Source: Streptomyces sp. NBC_00091
GTDB taxonomy: Bacteria > Actinomycetota > Actinomycetes > Streptomycetales > Streptomycetaceae
Reading direction: 5' to 3'
NCBI RefSeq assembly: GCF_026343185.1
Contig: NZ_JAPEMA010000001.1
Span: 3,968,001-4,032,000 of the forward strand
Length of the DNA: 64,000 nt
Shown here: one piece after another, positions 1 to 7,037 of the stretch
Position numbering within the stretch: the stretch's first letter is position 1
Layout: every line of letters begins with the position of its first letter
Program-made: the position numbers and the translations under genes
Notes under the pieces: generated by a model
Told to the model about the DNA's origin: nothing
What the model saw: the letters and a program-made list of their open reading frames with translations, nothing else
Databases searched by the model: none

Positions 1-1
1 G

Positions 2-1009
2 GCCGTACGCAGCCGCTCCATCTGGGCCGGCGGAGGCCCCGCCGGACCGCGCACCGGCACCCCCGGCCGCGGCGCCCGCCAGGGCATGCTGCTCGTGCTG
101 CTCATCGCCACGGCCTTCGCGATCGCCGTCTACATGGGGATGCGCAACCCGTACGTCCCCCCGGCCGGCGGCAACGCCGAGCCGCTCAGCAGCACCGTCG
201 TCCCCCTGGCACCGGCCTCCACGGTGCCCGGCGGCCGGCCGGCCGACCTGTACGCGAACAGTCCGGCGGCCGAGTACCGGGTCGGGGCGGCCGGGATCAC
301 CCTGCCGGCGGTGCGCCGCACCCACCACTTCACCGAGGGCCAGGTCGTCGCCGCCCTGTCCATCGCCAAGGACTACCTGGTGCAGTCCTCGCTGGACCCG
401 GACGTGCTCTCCGGCGCCGCCTCCCGGCCCGTGCGGGTGCTCCTCGACCCAGGGCAGCTGGCGCAGTTCGACGAGAGCGTGGCCGCACCCTCCGGCGACG
501 GCCGGCACGCCGTCACCGGCTGGCTGGTCCGCTTCGACCCCGCCACCGTCGTGGCCGACTCCCGGGTCCGGGTGAGCGGCACCCTCGCCTTCCAGGAGCT
601 GAACCCGGAGGTGCTCGAGGTGAGCACCGACCACACTTTCGTGTACGCCGTGCGGGCGGCGGCCGGCCCGCCCGCCACCGCCGATGGGGCCTCGCTCTTC
701 ACCGTCCGCCGCGAGCTGCGCCTGCGCTTCGACCGGGAGGACCTCACGGCCCGCCGGGCGGAGCTGTCCTCGGCCTACGTGATGGCCGGGCCGCAGGACT
801 GCGCCACCGAGCCCGCCGAGGGCTTCCGCCCGCTGCCGGCCGGAGCGGGGCCCACCACCGTGGGCCCGCCCGCGAGCGACCCGTACGCCAGCGGCCATCC
901 GCGGCGCACCGCCGGGCTGTGCGGCGTACTGGCCCCTCCCGGGGCGCCGACGACCCCGCCGGCCCAGCCGCCGGCGCCGCCTCCGGCCTCCGTCAGCCCT
1001 GTTCCGTAG
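2..1009 (+). CDS. Conserved membrane-anchored protein of unknown function (5' end outside window)
   Basis: The reading frame is open from the first base, so the start codon lies upstream and this is a 3' partial of about 335 codons. The visible part has a Gly/Pro/Arg-rich cytoplasmic stretch, then one hydrophobic segment (around codons 29-47), then an extracytoplasmic domain of roughly 230 residues and a Pro/Ala-rich tail. An internal ATG at 86 would place the membrane segment at the very N-terminus, but the open frame upstream favours a longer protein. I do not recognise the domain; the topology (short N-terminal tail, one helix, large outer domain) is like that of many actinobacterial envelope proteins. 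Its 3' end overlaps the convergent M48 protease gene by 17 bp. Confident it is coding; function unknown. Confidence 0.75.
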   Translation, partial: AVRSRSIWAGGGPAGPRTGTPGRGARQGMLLVLLIATAFAIAVYMGMRNPYVPPAGGNAEPLSSTVVPLAPASTVPGGRPADLYANSPAAEYRVGAAGITLPAVRRTHHFTEGQVVAALSIAKDYLVQSSLDPDVLSGAASRPVRVLLDPGQLAQFDESVAAPSGDGRHAVTGWLVRFDPATVVADSRVRVSGTLAFQELNPEVLEVSTDHTFVYAVRAAAGPPATADGASLFTVRRELRLRFDREDLTARRAELSSAYVMAGPQDCATEPAEGFRPLPAGAGPTTVGPPASDPYASGHPRRTAGLCGVLAPPGAPTTPPAQPPAPPPASVSPVP

Positions 1010-2075
1010 TGCCCTTGGCGTCGCCGGAGCCCCCGGGCTCCCGGCCGGCGCCGCCCGCTCCGGTGAACTTGTCGCGCAGCTTCCCGCCGAGGTCGCCCGC
1101 GCCGCCGGCGATGTCGCCGACCAGCTTCATCAGCGGATCCTTGCTGGTGCGCACCGAGTCCGCGTAGTGCGAGGCGGACTGGCGGAAGGAGTCGGTCACC
1201 GAGGTGTCCTTGTCCTCGTCCCGCCGCGGGTAGTGCCCGTCGATGATCCGCTGGTAGTCCCGGCTCTGGGACCACTTCTTCAGCTCGGCCGCCCGCACCG
1301 TCGTGAAGGGGTGGGTCCGCGGCAGCACATTGAGGATCTTCAGTACGGAGTCGCGCAGGTCGCCGCTCTTCTCGTACTCCTCGGCCTGGGCGAGGAAGGC
1401 GTCCACGTTCATCTCGTGGAGGTGGTTGCCGCCCGCGATCTTCATCAGCCCGCGCATCGAGGCGTTCACGTCCTGCCCCACCAGCAGTCCGGCCCGGTCC
1501 GCCGACAGCTCCGACTTGCGGAACCACTCGCGCAGCGCGGTGACGATCGCCATGATCGCCACATTGCCCAGCGGGATCCAGGCCACCTTCAGTGCCAGGT
1601 TCGTCAGGAACAGCAGCACCGTGCGGTACACGGCGTGCCCGGACAGCGCGTGGCCCACCTCGTGGCCCACCACCGCCCGCATCTCCTCCTCGTCGAGCAG
1701 CTCCACCAACGCCGTCGTCACGACGATGATCGGCTCGTCCAGCCCGATGCACATGGCATTGGGCTTCGGGTCCTGCTGCACGTACATCTGGGGGACCTTC
1801 TCCAGGTCCAGGATGTAACAGGCGTCGCGCAGCATCTCGTGCAGATGGGGGAACTGGGTCTCGCCCACCCGCACCGAGTCCGACAGGAACAGCAGCCGCA
1901 GGCTGCGCTCCGGAAGCAGCCCGCTGAGGGCCTTGAACACGGTGTCGAAACCGCTCAGTTTGCGCAGCGCGACGAGCGCCGAGCGGTCCGCGGGATGCTC
2001 GTACGCCCGCGAGGAAATCCCCGGGAACCTCCTGCGATCGCGTGCCGGTGTCTTCTCGGATCCGGTGTCCGTCAT
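993..2075 (-). CDS. M48 family (HtpX-like) membrane zinc metalloprotease
   Basis: 360-residue membrane peptidase. The zinc motif HEVGH is at about residues 138-142, and the downstream glutamate of ELSADRAG (about 189) is the likely third metal ligand. A hydrophobic region (about 152-182) lies between them, as in HtpX/M48 enzymes, which place the catalytic site at the cytoplasmic face. The family degrades misfolded membrane proteins; that role is inferred here. Longer starts are open upstream, but the ATG at 2075 is preceded by a strong AGGGGGAGG ribosome site and begins a natural N-terminus (MTDTGSEK). The C-terminal 80 residues are Gly-rich and lack a recognisable domain. It stands alone, divergent from the small membrane protein gene at 2217. 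Confidence 0.9.
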   Translation of the reverse strand: MTDTGSEKTPARDRRRFPGISSRAYEHPADRSALVALRKLSGFDTVFKALSGLLPERSLRLLFLSDSVRVGETQFPHLHEMLRDACYILDLEKVPQMYVQQDPKPNAMCIGLDEPIIVVTTALVELLDEEEMRAVVGHEVGHALSGHAVYRTVLLFLTNLALKVAWIPLGNVAIMAIVTALREWFRKSELSADRAGLLVGQDVNASMRGLMKIAGGNHLHEMNVDAFLAQAEEYEKSGDLRDSVLKILNVLPRTHPFTTVRAAELKKWSQSRDYQRIIDGHYPRRDEDKDTSVTDSFRQSASHYADSVRTSKDPLMKLVGDIAGGAGDLGGKLRDKFTGAGGAGREPGGSGDAKGTTEQG

Positions 2076-2216
2076 GGCGCCTCCCCCTGGATCGGCCTGT
2101 GGTCGCGTGCCTCTATCCTCTTCCAACGCCTGAGTCGGCGTGAGCGTGCCCAGGGCCCCCGCATACGATGTGAGGGAAGTCTCCGCTCGCTCCCCGACTC
2201 GATAGGTACCTGCCTG

Positions 2217-2384
2217 ATGAGCCTCTCCACCACCGCCCACAACCTGGTCCTCCTCGCTTCGGAGGAAGGCGGGAAGCACGGCGGCAACCACGACAGCCTG
2301 AGCCCGTACCTGACCGGTGGCGGTGCGCTGTTCATCCTGCTCTTCATGCTCTGGGTGACCACGCGCCTGAACCGCGACCGCTAG
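2217..2384 (+). CDS. Small single-pass membrane protein (55 aa)
   Basis: Short ORF of 55 codons starting at ATG 2217. Residues 1-32 are polar and His/Gly-containing; residues 33-48 ([15 protein letters not shown]) form one transmembrane helix, followed by a short basic tail (TTRLNRDR), so the C-terminus is probably cytoplasmic. It sits between the divergent protease gene and nadD, about 75 bp upstream of nadD and on the same strand. Streptomyces genomes commonly carry a small membrane protein just before nadD, as far as I recall. No function can be proposed. Confidence 0.7.
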   Translation: MSLSTTAHNLVLLASEEGGKHGGNHDSLSPYLTGGGALFILLFMLWVTTRLNRDR

Positions 2385-2461
2385 GCCGTCTCTTCCTTTG
2401 GACCGGCCGCCGCGCACGTGCTGCCGGGCCAGTAGGCTCTGCGCTCATGGGAGAGCAGGAG

Positions 2462-3064
2462 ATGCCTACGGGCCCGGTCAAGCGCCGGCTCGGCGTGATG
2501 GGCGGGACCTTCGACCCGATCCACCACGGACACCTGGTGGCCGCCAGCGAGGTGGCCGCCCTTTTCCACCTCGACGAGGTGGTGTTCGTACCTACGGGCG
2601 AACCGTGGCAGAAGTCCCAGCGGGCCGTGTCGCCCGCCGAGGACCGCTATCTCATGACGGTCATCGCGACCGCCTCCAATCCGCAGTTCTCCGTGAGCCG
2701 CATCGACATCGACCGCGGCGGCCCGACGTACACCATCGACACCCTGCGGGATCTGAGCGCGCTCAACGACGACGCCGACCTGTTCTTCATCACCGGTGCC
2801 GATGCCCTCGCGCAGATCCTCACCTGGCGAAACGCCGATGAGCTGTTCTCCCTCGCCCACTTCATCGGGGTGACCCGGCCCGGCCACGTCCTCACCGACG
2901 ACGGCCTGCCCGAGGGCGGGGTCTCGCTGGTCGAGGTGCCCGCGCTGGCGATCTCCTCCACCGACTGCCGCGCGCGGGTCGCCGAGGGCGATCCCGTCTG
3001 GTACCTGGTACCGGACGGTGTCGTGCGTTACATCGACAAGCGTGAGCTGTACCGGGGAGCCTGA
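2462..3064 (+). CDS. nadD: Nicotinate-nucleotide adenylyltransferase NadD
   Basis: Transfers AMP from ATP to nicotinate mononucleotide, giving deamido-NAD, a late step of NAD synthesis in the cytoplasm. The nucleotidyltransferase signature [11 protein letters not shown] is close to the N-terminus and the ISSTDCR motif (the ISSTxIR equivalent) is near the C-terminus. Length (200 aa) is normal. Two in-frame ATGs exist, at 2447 and 2462. The second is preferred because GGAGAG lies 6 nt before it, inside the five codons separating the two, while no ribosome site precedes the first. It begins a same-strand cluster with the LytR_C gene, rsfS and a phosphatase. NadD next to RsfS is a widely conserved bacterial pairing. 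Confidence 0.95.
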   Translation: MPTGPVKRRLGVMGGTFDPIHHGHLVAASEVAALFHLDEVVFVPTGEPWQKSQRAVSPAEDRYLMTVIATASNPQFSVSRIDIDRGGPTYTIDTLRDLSALNDDADLFFITGADALAQILTWRNADELFSLAHFIGVTRPGHVLTDDGLPEGGVSLVEVPALAISSTDCRARVAEGDPVWYLVPDGVVRYIDKRELYRGA

Positions 3065-3088
3065 GCTTCCGGAGAGAGGGGCCCCGCG

Positions 3089-4744
3089 GTGAACGACCCA
3101 CAGGATCCGTACGACCCGTACGCCGCCCAGCAGCAGCTCATCGGCTACGACCCGTACGGCAGGCCGGTCTACGGCCAGGTGCCCGCGCAGCCCGCCCCGC
3201 CCCCGTACGAGCAGCAGTACCCGCAGTACCAGCAGTACGAGCAGCCGTACCAGCAGCCGCAGGGCTACGACCCCTCCGCGCAGCAGTACTACCCGCAGCA
3301 GCAGGCCGGGCCGGGGTACCCGCAGCAGGGGTACCCCCAGGCCCCGGCCCAGCCCCAGCAGTGGATCCCGCAGCAGGCCGCCCCCGCACCGCAGCCGCAG
3401 CCGCAGCCGCCGGCGCCCGCCCCCGTCCCCGAGCCGCGCCGGGCGGCCGCCGCGGAATCCGCCCCCGCGGCCCCCGACGCCCCGGACTACCGCACGGAGC
3501 AGTTCGCCTTCATCGACCAGCCGGACGAGGACTCCGAGGACGTCATCGACTGGCTCGCCTTCACCGAGAGCCGCACCGAGCGCCGCGAGGAGGCCCGCCG
3601 CCGGGGCCGCAACCGGGTGGTCGCGCTGATCGTCGTACTGGCCCTGTTCGTCGTGGGCGGCCTCGGCTACCTCTGGTACGCGGGCAAGCTGCCCTTCCTC
3701 GACGGCCCCGGGCAGAAGAAGGACGCCGCGGCCGCCACCGGCGCGCAGAAGCGCGACATGATCGTCGTCCACCTGCACAACACCAAGCGGGGCGGCAGCT
3801 CCACCGCCCTCCTCGTGGACAACGTCACCACCCGGCAGGGCGCCACCGTCCTGCTCCCCAACGCCCTCGGCGTCCCCAAGCAGGACGGCACGGGGACCTC
3901 CCTCGGCAAGGCGGTCGAGGAGGGCAGCCTCGGCACCCGCGAATCCCTCGACACCGTGCTCGGCACCCACATCGGCGGCACCTGGCGCCTGGACACCCCC
4001 TTCCTGGAACGGCTCGTCGAGCTGGTCGGGGGCATCGAGGTGGACACCGACACCGCCGTCCCGGCCAACGAGCAGGCCAAGACCCCGGCCGTGGGACAGG
4101 GTCCCGGGCAGAGCCTCACCGGGGCGATGGCCGTCGCGTACGCCACCCACCGGGGCCAGGGCGAACCGGAGGCCAGGCAGCTGGAACGCACCGGCAAGGT
4201 GCTCTACGCCGTCCTGCGCAAGATCCCGGGCGACCCGAAGGCGGCGGCCACGACCGTCGAGTCCATGGGCCAGATCCTCGACCCGGGGCTGGACGCGCAG
4301 AACCTGGGCGGGCTCCTGTCACGGATCGGCGAGCACGCCAAGGTGGCCGCGTACCGCACCGAGGTGCTCGCCGTGAAGCCGGACGGCGGCCTCACCGACG
4401 AGTCCAACAAGAAGGTGGTCAAGGAGCTCCTCGGCGGCTCCTTCACCGCGGCCCAGCCCGGCGCCGCCCCGCGCGTGGGCCTCAAGGACGCCACCGGGGA
4501 CGAGAAGACGCAGGTTGCGGCGAAGGCGGCGCTGCTCAACGGCGGCTACGGGCTCGTGGACGGCGGCAAGGCCGACAGGACGGCGGCCGCCACGCAGATC
4601 ACGTACCAGGACGACGCGCAGCGGGACCGGGCCGTCGACGTCGCCAAGACGCTGGGGCTGCCGGAGACGGTCGTGAAGAAGGGCGAGAACGCGGTGAACG
4701 CGGACGTCGTGGTGACCCTGGGCAGGGACTACAAGCCGTCCTGA
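3089..4744 (+). CDS. LCP-like membrane protein with LytR C-terminal domain, catalytic motifs diverged
   Basis: 551-residue protein starting with GTG behind GGAGAGAGG. Layout: a cytoplasmic tail of about 170 residues made of Pro/Gln/Tyr-rich repeats (QQ-Y-PQ), one transmembrane helix (about 175-196), an LCP-like domain (about 215-440) and a LytR_C domain (about 460-550). LytR-CpsA-Psr proteins attach glycopolymers to peptidoglycan. Here the usual Arg-Ser-Asp-Thr motif is replaced by GGSSTALLVDN, and the usual Pro-Arg-Asp motif by LLPNALG, so transferase activity is doubtful. It lies between nadD and rsfS, a common actinobacterial arrangement. It may be a structural or regulatory wall protein instead of an enzyme. 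Confidence 0.85.
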   Translation: MNDPQDPYDPYAAQQQLIGYDPYGRPVYGQVPAQPAPPPYEQQYPQYQQYEQPYQQPQGYDPSAQQYYPQQQAGPGYPQQGYPQAPAQPQQWIPQQAAPAPQPQPQPPAPAPVPEPRRAAAAESAPAAPDAPDYRTEQFAFIDQPDEDSEDVIDWLAFTESRTERREEARRRGRNRVVALIVVLALFVVGGLGYLWYAGKLPFLDGPGQKKDAAAATGAQKRDMIVVHLHNTKRGGSSTALLVDNVTTRQGATVLLPNALGVPKQDGTGTSLGKAVEEGSLGTRESLDTVLGTHIGGTWRLDTPFLERLVELVGGIEVDTDTAVPANEQAKTPAVGQGPGQSLTGAMAVAYATHRGQGEPEARQLERTGKVLYAVLRKIPGDPKAAATTVESMGQILDPGLDAQNLGGLLSRIGEHAKVAAYRTEVLAVKPDGGLTDESNKKVVKELLGGSFTAAQPGAAPRVGLKDATGDEKTQVAAKAALLNGGYGLVDGGKADRTAAATQITYQDDAQRDRAVDVAKTLGLPETVVKKGENAVNADVVVTLGRDYKPS

Positions 4745-4828
4745 CCGGCCAGGACGTTAAGCGCGGGCGGTGTCGGCGGTACATGAGACCCTTGTAGGGA
4801 TCTGCCCGCCAACCCGAAAGCATGGCCA

Positions 4829-5275
4829 GTGACCGCCACGGACCGCTCCATCGAGCTCATCACCACCGCCGCCCAGGCCGCGGCCGACCGGCTCGCGCAC
4901 GACATCATCGCGTACGACGTCAGCGACGTGCTGTCGATCACCGATGCCTTCCTCCTCGCCTCCGCGCCCAACGACCGCCAGGTCAAGTCGATCGTGGACG
5001 AGATCGAGGAGCGGCTGCTCAAGGAGCTCGGCGCCAAGCCGGTGCGCCGTGAAGGCGACCGCGACGCCCGCTGGATCCTGCTCGACTACGTCGACATCGT
5101 CGTCCACGTCCAGCACAGCGAGGAGCGCGTCTTCTACGCGCTGGAGCGTCTGTGGAAGGACTGCCCCGAGATCGAGCTCCCCGAGGACGCCAAGCTCACC
5201 ATCGGCAAGGCCGAGGAGCACGCCAAGCTGCGCGAGGCGGCGGGCGACGACGAACTGGACGGTGATCTGTTCTGA
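4829..5275 (+). CDS. rsfS: Ribosome silencing factor RsfS (Iojap/YbeB)
   Basis: 148 aa, GTG start. RsfS binds ribosomal protein uL14 on the 50S subunit and blocks joining to 30S during starvation. The family core is present: ADRLAHDIIAYDVSDV, the SITDAFLLASAPNDRQVKSI segment, and the WILLDYVDIVVHV strand. The acidic C-terminal tail (about 30 residues) is typical of actinobacterial members. It follows the LytR_C gene by 84 bp, and its TGA stop overlaps the apparent CTG start of the phosphatase downstream, so the two are translationally coupled. Confidence 0.95.
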   Translation: MTATDRSIELITTAAQAAADRLAHDIIAYDVSDVLSITDAFLLASAPNDRQVKSIVDEIEERLLKELGAKPVRREGDRDARWILLDYVDIVVHVQHSEERVFYALERLWKDCPEIELPEDAKLTIGKAEEHAKLREAAGDDELDGDLF

Positions 5276-5985
5276 GCGCGAGTACGACCGACAGCGCGGG
5301 CACGGCTGCGGCTGCCGCCGCGGGGGCCGGCGGGTCCGCCAGCTCCGGCAAGCCCGGCAGGAAGATCGTCCTCTGGCGGCACGGCCAGACCTCGTGGAAC
5401 CTGGAGCGCCGCTTCCAGGGCTCCACGGACATCGAGCTGACCGAGACGGGTGTGGCGCAGGCGCGCCGCGCCGCCCGGCTGCTCGCCTCGCTGAAGCCGG
5501 ACGCCATCGTGGCCTCCGACCTGCGACGGGCCTCGGACACGGCTGCCGAGCTGTCCGCCGTCACGGGCCTGTCCGTGGAGCACGACCAGGCGCTGCGCGA
5601 GACGTACGCCGGCGAGTGGCAGGGGCTCACCCACGACGAGATCCTCGAGAAGTACGGCGAGCAGTACGCGGCGTGGAAGCGCGGCGAGCCCGTCCGCCGC
5701 GGCGGCGGTGAGCTGGAGACCGAGGTCGCCGACCGGGCCGCTCCGGTGGTGCTGGGCCACGCGGACCGGCTGCCCGAGGGCGGCACGCTCGTCGTCGTCA
5801 GCCACGGCGGCACCATCCGTACGACCATCGGGCGCCTGCTGGGCCTGGAGGCGTACTACTGGGAGGGCCTCGGCGGGCTCTCCAACTGCTGCTGGTCCGT
5901 CCTCGGCGAGGGCGCGCGCGGCTGGCGCCTGCTGGAGCACAACGCCGGCACGCTGCCGGAACCGGTGCTCGGCGACGACGACTGA
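5272..5985 (+). CDS. Histidine phosphatase family protein, apparent CTG start
   Basis: Phosphoglycerate-mutase-like phosphatase of 237 aa. The catalytic RHG (LWRHGQTSWN) is near residue 40, the proton-donor Glu region is ETYAGEWQG, and the second His lies in VVSHGGTIRTT. The substrate cannot be told; relatives act on phosphoglycerate, sugar phosphates or RNA nucleotides. Between the in-frame TGA at 5263 and the RHG motif there is no ATG, GTG or TTG; the only candidate is CTG at 5272, overlapping the rsfS stop. GGTGATC, complementary to the 16S 3' end, lies 4-5 nt before it. The next in-frame standard start (GTG 5452) would remove the catalytic histidine. The first 30 residues are Ala/Gly/Ser-rich. 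Confidence 0.85.
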   Translation: MSASTTDSAGTAAAAAAGAGGSASSGKPGRKIVLWRHGQTSWNLERRFQGSTDIELTETGVAQARRAARLLASLKPDAIVASDLRRASDTAAELSAVTGLSVEHDQALRETYAGEWQGLTHDEILEKYGEQYAAWKRGEPVRRGGGELETEVADRAAPVVLGHADRLPEGGTLVVVSHGGTIRTTIGRLLGLEAYYWEGLGGLSNCCWSVLGEGARGWRLLEHNAGTLPEPVLGDDD

Positions 5986-6035
5986 CGGCTCCCGCGGTGT
6001 CCCGCGGTGACCCTCGGGGCGGCTCGCACCCGGAT

Positions 6036-6065
6036 TTCACTTTCCGGCTGGTCACAGGCTAGAGT
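6036..6065 (+). promoter_or_regulatory. Candidate sigma-70-type promoter for tRNA-Ala copy 1
   Basis: TTCACT, an 18-bp spacer and TAGAGT lie 54 bp upstream of the first tRNA-Ala. The match to the Streptomyces housekeeping consensus (TTGACN, N16-18, TAGANT) is good. No transcript data are available, so this is a sequence prediction. Confidence 0.5.
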
Positions 6066-6118
6066 TCTTCTTGTTCGCAGCGAAGAACACCGGAAACGGG
6101 GGGAACGCGGCGGAGAGC

Positions 6119-6191
6119 GGGGCTATAGCTCAGTTGGTAGAGCGCCTGCATGGCATGCAGGAGGTCAGGAGTTCAATTCTCCTTAGCTCCA
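6119..6191 (+). tRNA. tRNA-Ala (anticodon GGC), copy 1
   Basis: 73-nt cloverleaf: a 7-bp acceptor stem GGGGCTA/TAGCTCC with one G-U pair, a D arm containing AGCTCAGTTGGTAGAGC, an anticodon arm CCTGC/GCAGG with a 7-nt loop ATGGCAT (anticodon GGC), and a T arm with GTTCAATTC. The discriminator is A, and the 3' CCA is not encoded. It is identical over the full length to the second copy at 6709. Confidence 0.97.
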
Positions 6192-6197
6192 CAATCA

Positions 6198-6227
6198 GGA
6201 TCCCGTCCCCAACAGGGGGCGGGATCC
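6198..6227 (+). terminator. Rho-independent terminator after tRNA-Ala copy 1
   Basis: GGATCCCG pairs perfectly with CGGGATCC; the stem continues with TCCCC/GGGGG around an AACA loop, giving about 13 bp, and is followed by TTGCGTTTGTTCCTTTT. Confidence 0.85.
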
Positions 6228-6334
6228 TTGCGTTTGTTCCTTTTGCGCTTGCTGACCCGGCCGCTACTTGCATGGCAGAATCGGACGGCCGGAGGGGGAC
6301 ACGACGGCCTGACGCGGGAGGGAGTCGCTGACGG

Positions 6335-6568
6335 ATGGGTGCACACCGGCGGCGGTGCGACTGGTGCAACAACGGCACGCCGATCGTGCGGGACATGGAG
6401 CCGGTCAATCCCGACTACCAGTACTGGTGCGAGGAATGCGCGCGGGCGCTGATCATAAAAGGCGACCCGATCGAGACGTACCGGGAGCTGGAGGGCGAGC
6501 CGATCTACGGCCGACTGCTCGACGAGCACTGCACGCTGAAGCGGTTCTACCAGTTCGCCCGGGCGTGA
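6335..6568 (+). CDS. Small conserved protein with two CxxC pairs (77 aa)
   Basis: 77 residues from ATG 6335, with GGGAGGGAG about 10 nt upstream. Two cysteine pairs (CDWC near residue 8 and CEEC near 32) could bind one zinc ion, suggesting a small treble-clef or ribbon fold. The rest is acidic and hydrophilic, with no membrane segment. It lies between two identical tRNA-Ala genes, each with its own terminator, so it is probably a separate transcript. I recognise it only as a type of small protein common in Streptomyces; no function can be assigned. Confidence 0.8.
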   Translation: MGAHRRRCDWCNNGTPIVRDMEPVNPDYQYWCEECARALIIKGDPIETYRELEGEPIYGRLLDEHCTLKRFYQFARA

Positions 6569-6616
6569 TGATAAGGGTCAAATCGGACAGGCCTCGGACC
6601 TCGCGGAAACCGATTT

Positions 6617-6644
6617 TTGGACTGGGGCCATGACCGTGTAATGT
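6617..6644 (+). promoter_or_regulatory. Candidate promoter for tRNA-Ala copy 2
   Basis: TTGGAC and TAATGT are separated by 16 bp and lie 65 bp before the second tRNA-Ala. An overlapping hexamer TTTGGA would give a spacing of 17. Prediction from sequence only. Confidence 0.45.
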
Positions 6645-6708
6645 TCTCGATGTCGCCAGGGGGAACCGGCAAGGGAAACCGAGAAGGGGCCCGGCGGCAG
6701 AGAAGCAA

Positions 6709-6781
6709 GGGGCTATAGCTCAGTTGGTAGAGCGCCTGCATGGCATGCAGGAGGTCAGGAGTTCAATTCTCCTTAGCTCCA
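6709..6781 (+). tRNA. tRNA-Ala (anticodon GGC), copy 2
   Basis: Same 73-nt sequence as copy 1 at 6119: acceptor stem GGGGCTA/TAGCTCC, anticodon GGC, discriminator A and no encoded CCA. Flanking sequences differ, and each copy has its own promoter-like sequence and terminator, so the pair is a duplication of the tRNA itself and not of a larger unit. Confidence 0.97.
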
Positions 6782-6787
6782 CAGTGA

Positions 6788-6822
6788 AGAAGCGGGCCAC
6801 CCGGATCGGGTGGCCCGCTTCT
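6788..6822 (+). terminator. Rho-independent terminator after tRNA-Ala copy 2
   Basis: A 14-bp perfect stem AAGCGGGCCACCCG/CGGGTGGCCCGCTT (extendable by 2 bp) closes on a GAT loop and is followed by CTCGTTTG. Confidence 0.9.
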
Positions 6823-6883
6823 CGTTTGCCCATTGACTGGAAGGTCCGAGCGTCCGTAGGGGGCGCTGCGGTACCCTGACGCC

Positions 6884-6922
6884 ATGCGTGCCGTACGCCT
6901 TCTGCTTACCGAGCCGCGCTGA
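6884..6922 (+). CDS. leuS leader peptide [12 protein letters not shown]
   Basis: A 12-residue ORF ending in TGA at 6920-6922, 115 bp before leuS. Codons 6-8 are CTT-CTG-CTT, three leucines in a row, and two of them use CTT, which is rare in this GC-rich background. The stop codon lies just after a GCCGCGC segment that can pair with GCGCGGC at 6955. A short leucine-rich ORF followed by competing stems and a terminator is the classic layout of ribosome-mediated attenuation, here before the enzyme that charges tRNA-Leu. No clear ribosome site is visible (weak GGTACC region), which lowers confidence slightly. Confidence 0.7.
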   Translation: MRAVRLLLTEPR

Positions 6923-6987
6923 TCAGTACCGACCCTTCGAGACGGTCGGCATCGGCGCGGCGCCCCCTCCTGTGCGAGGGGTTTTTT
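6913..6987 (+). promoter_or_regulatory. Candidate transcription attenuator of leuS
   Basis: Nested stems follow the leader peptide: GCCGCGC (6913-6919) can pair with GCGCGGC (6955-6961), enclosing CCGACC (6929-6934) paired with GGTCGG (6944-6949). Next comes an intrinsic terminator: CCCCTC (6964-6969), a 6-nt loop, GAGGGG (6976-6981) and six T residues (6982-6987). A T-run this clean is unusual in such a GC-rich chromosome. A ribosome stalled at the leucine codons (6899-6907) would cover GCCGCGC and change the folding; the exact antiterminator is not obvious to me. Confidence 0.65.
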
Positions 6988-7037
6988 CGTTTGGGCAGGC
7001 AGAGACGGCAGAGACGATCGATGGAGCTTCAGAAATC

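Noticed and set aside
6888..7037. N-terminal extension of leuS from GTG 6888
   Set aside because: The stretch overlaps the leader peptide, hairpins and terminator, and does not resemble any LeuRS N-terminus.
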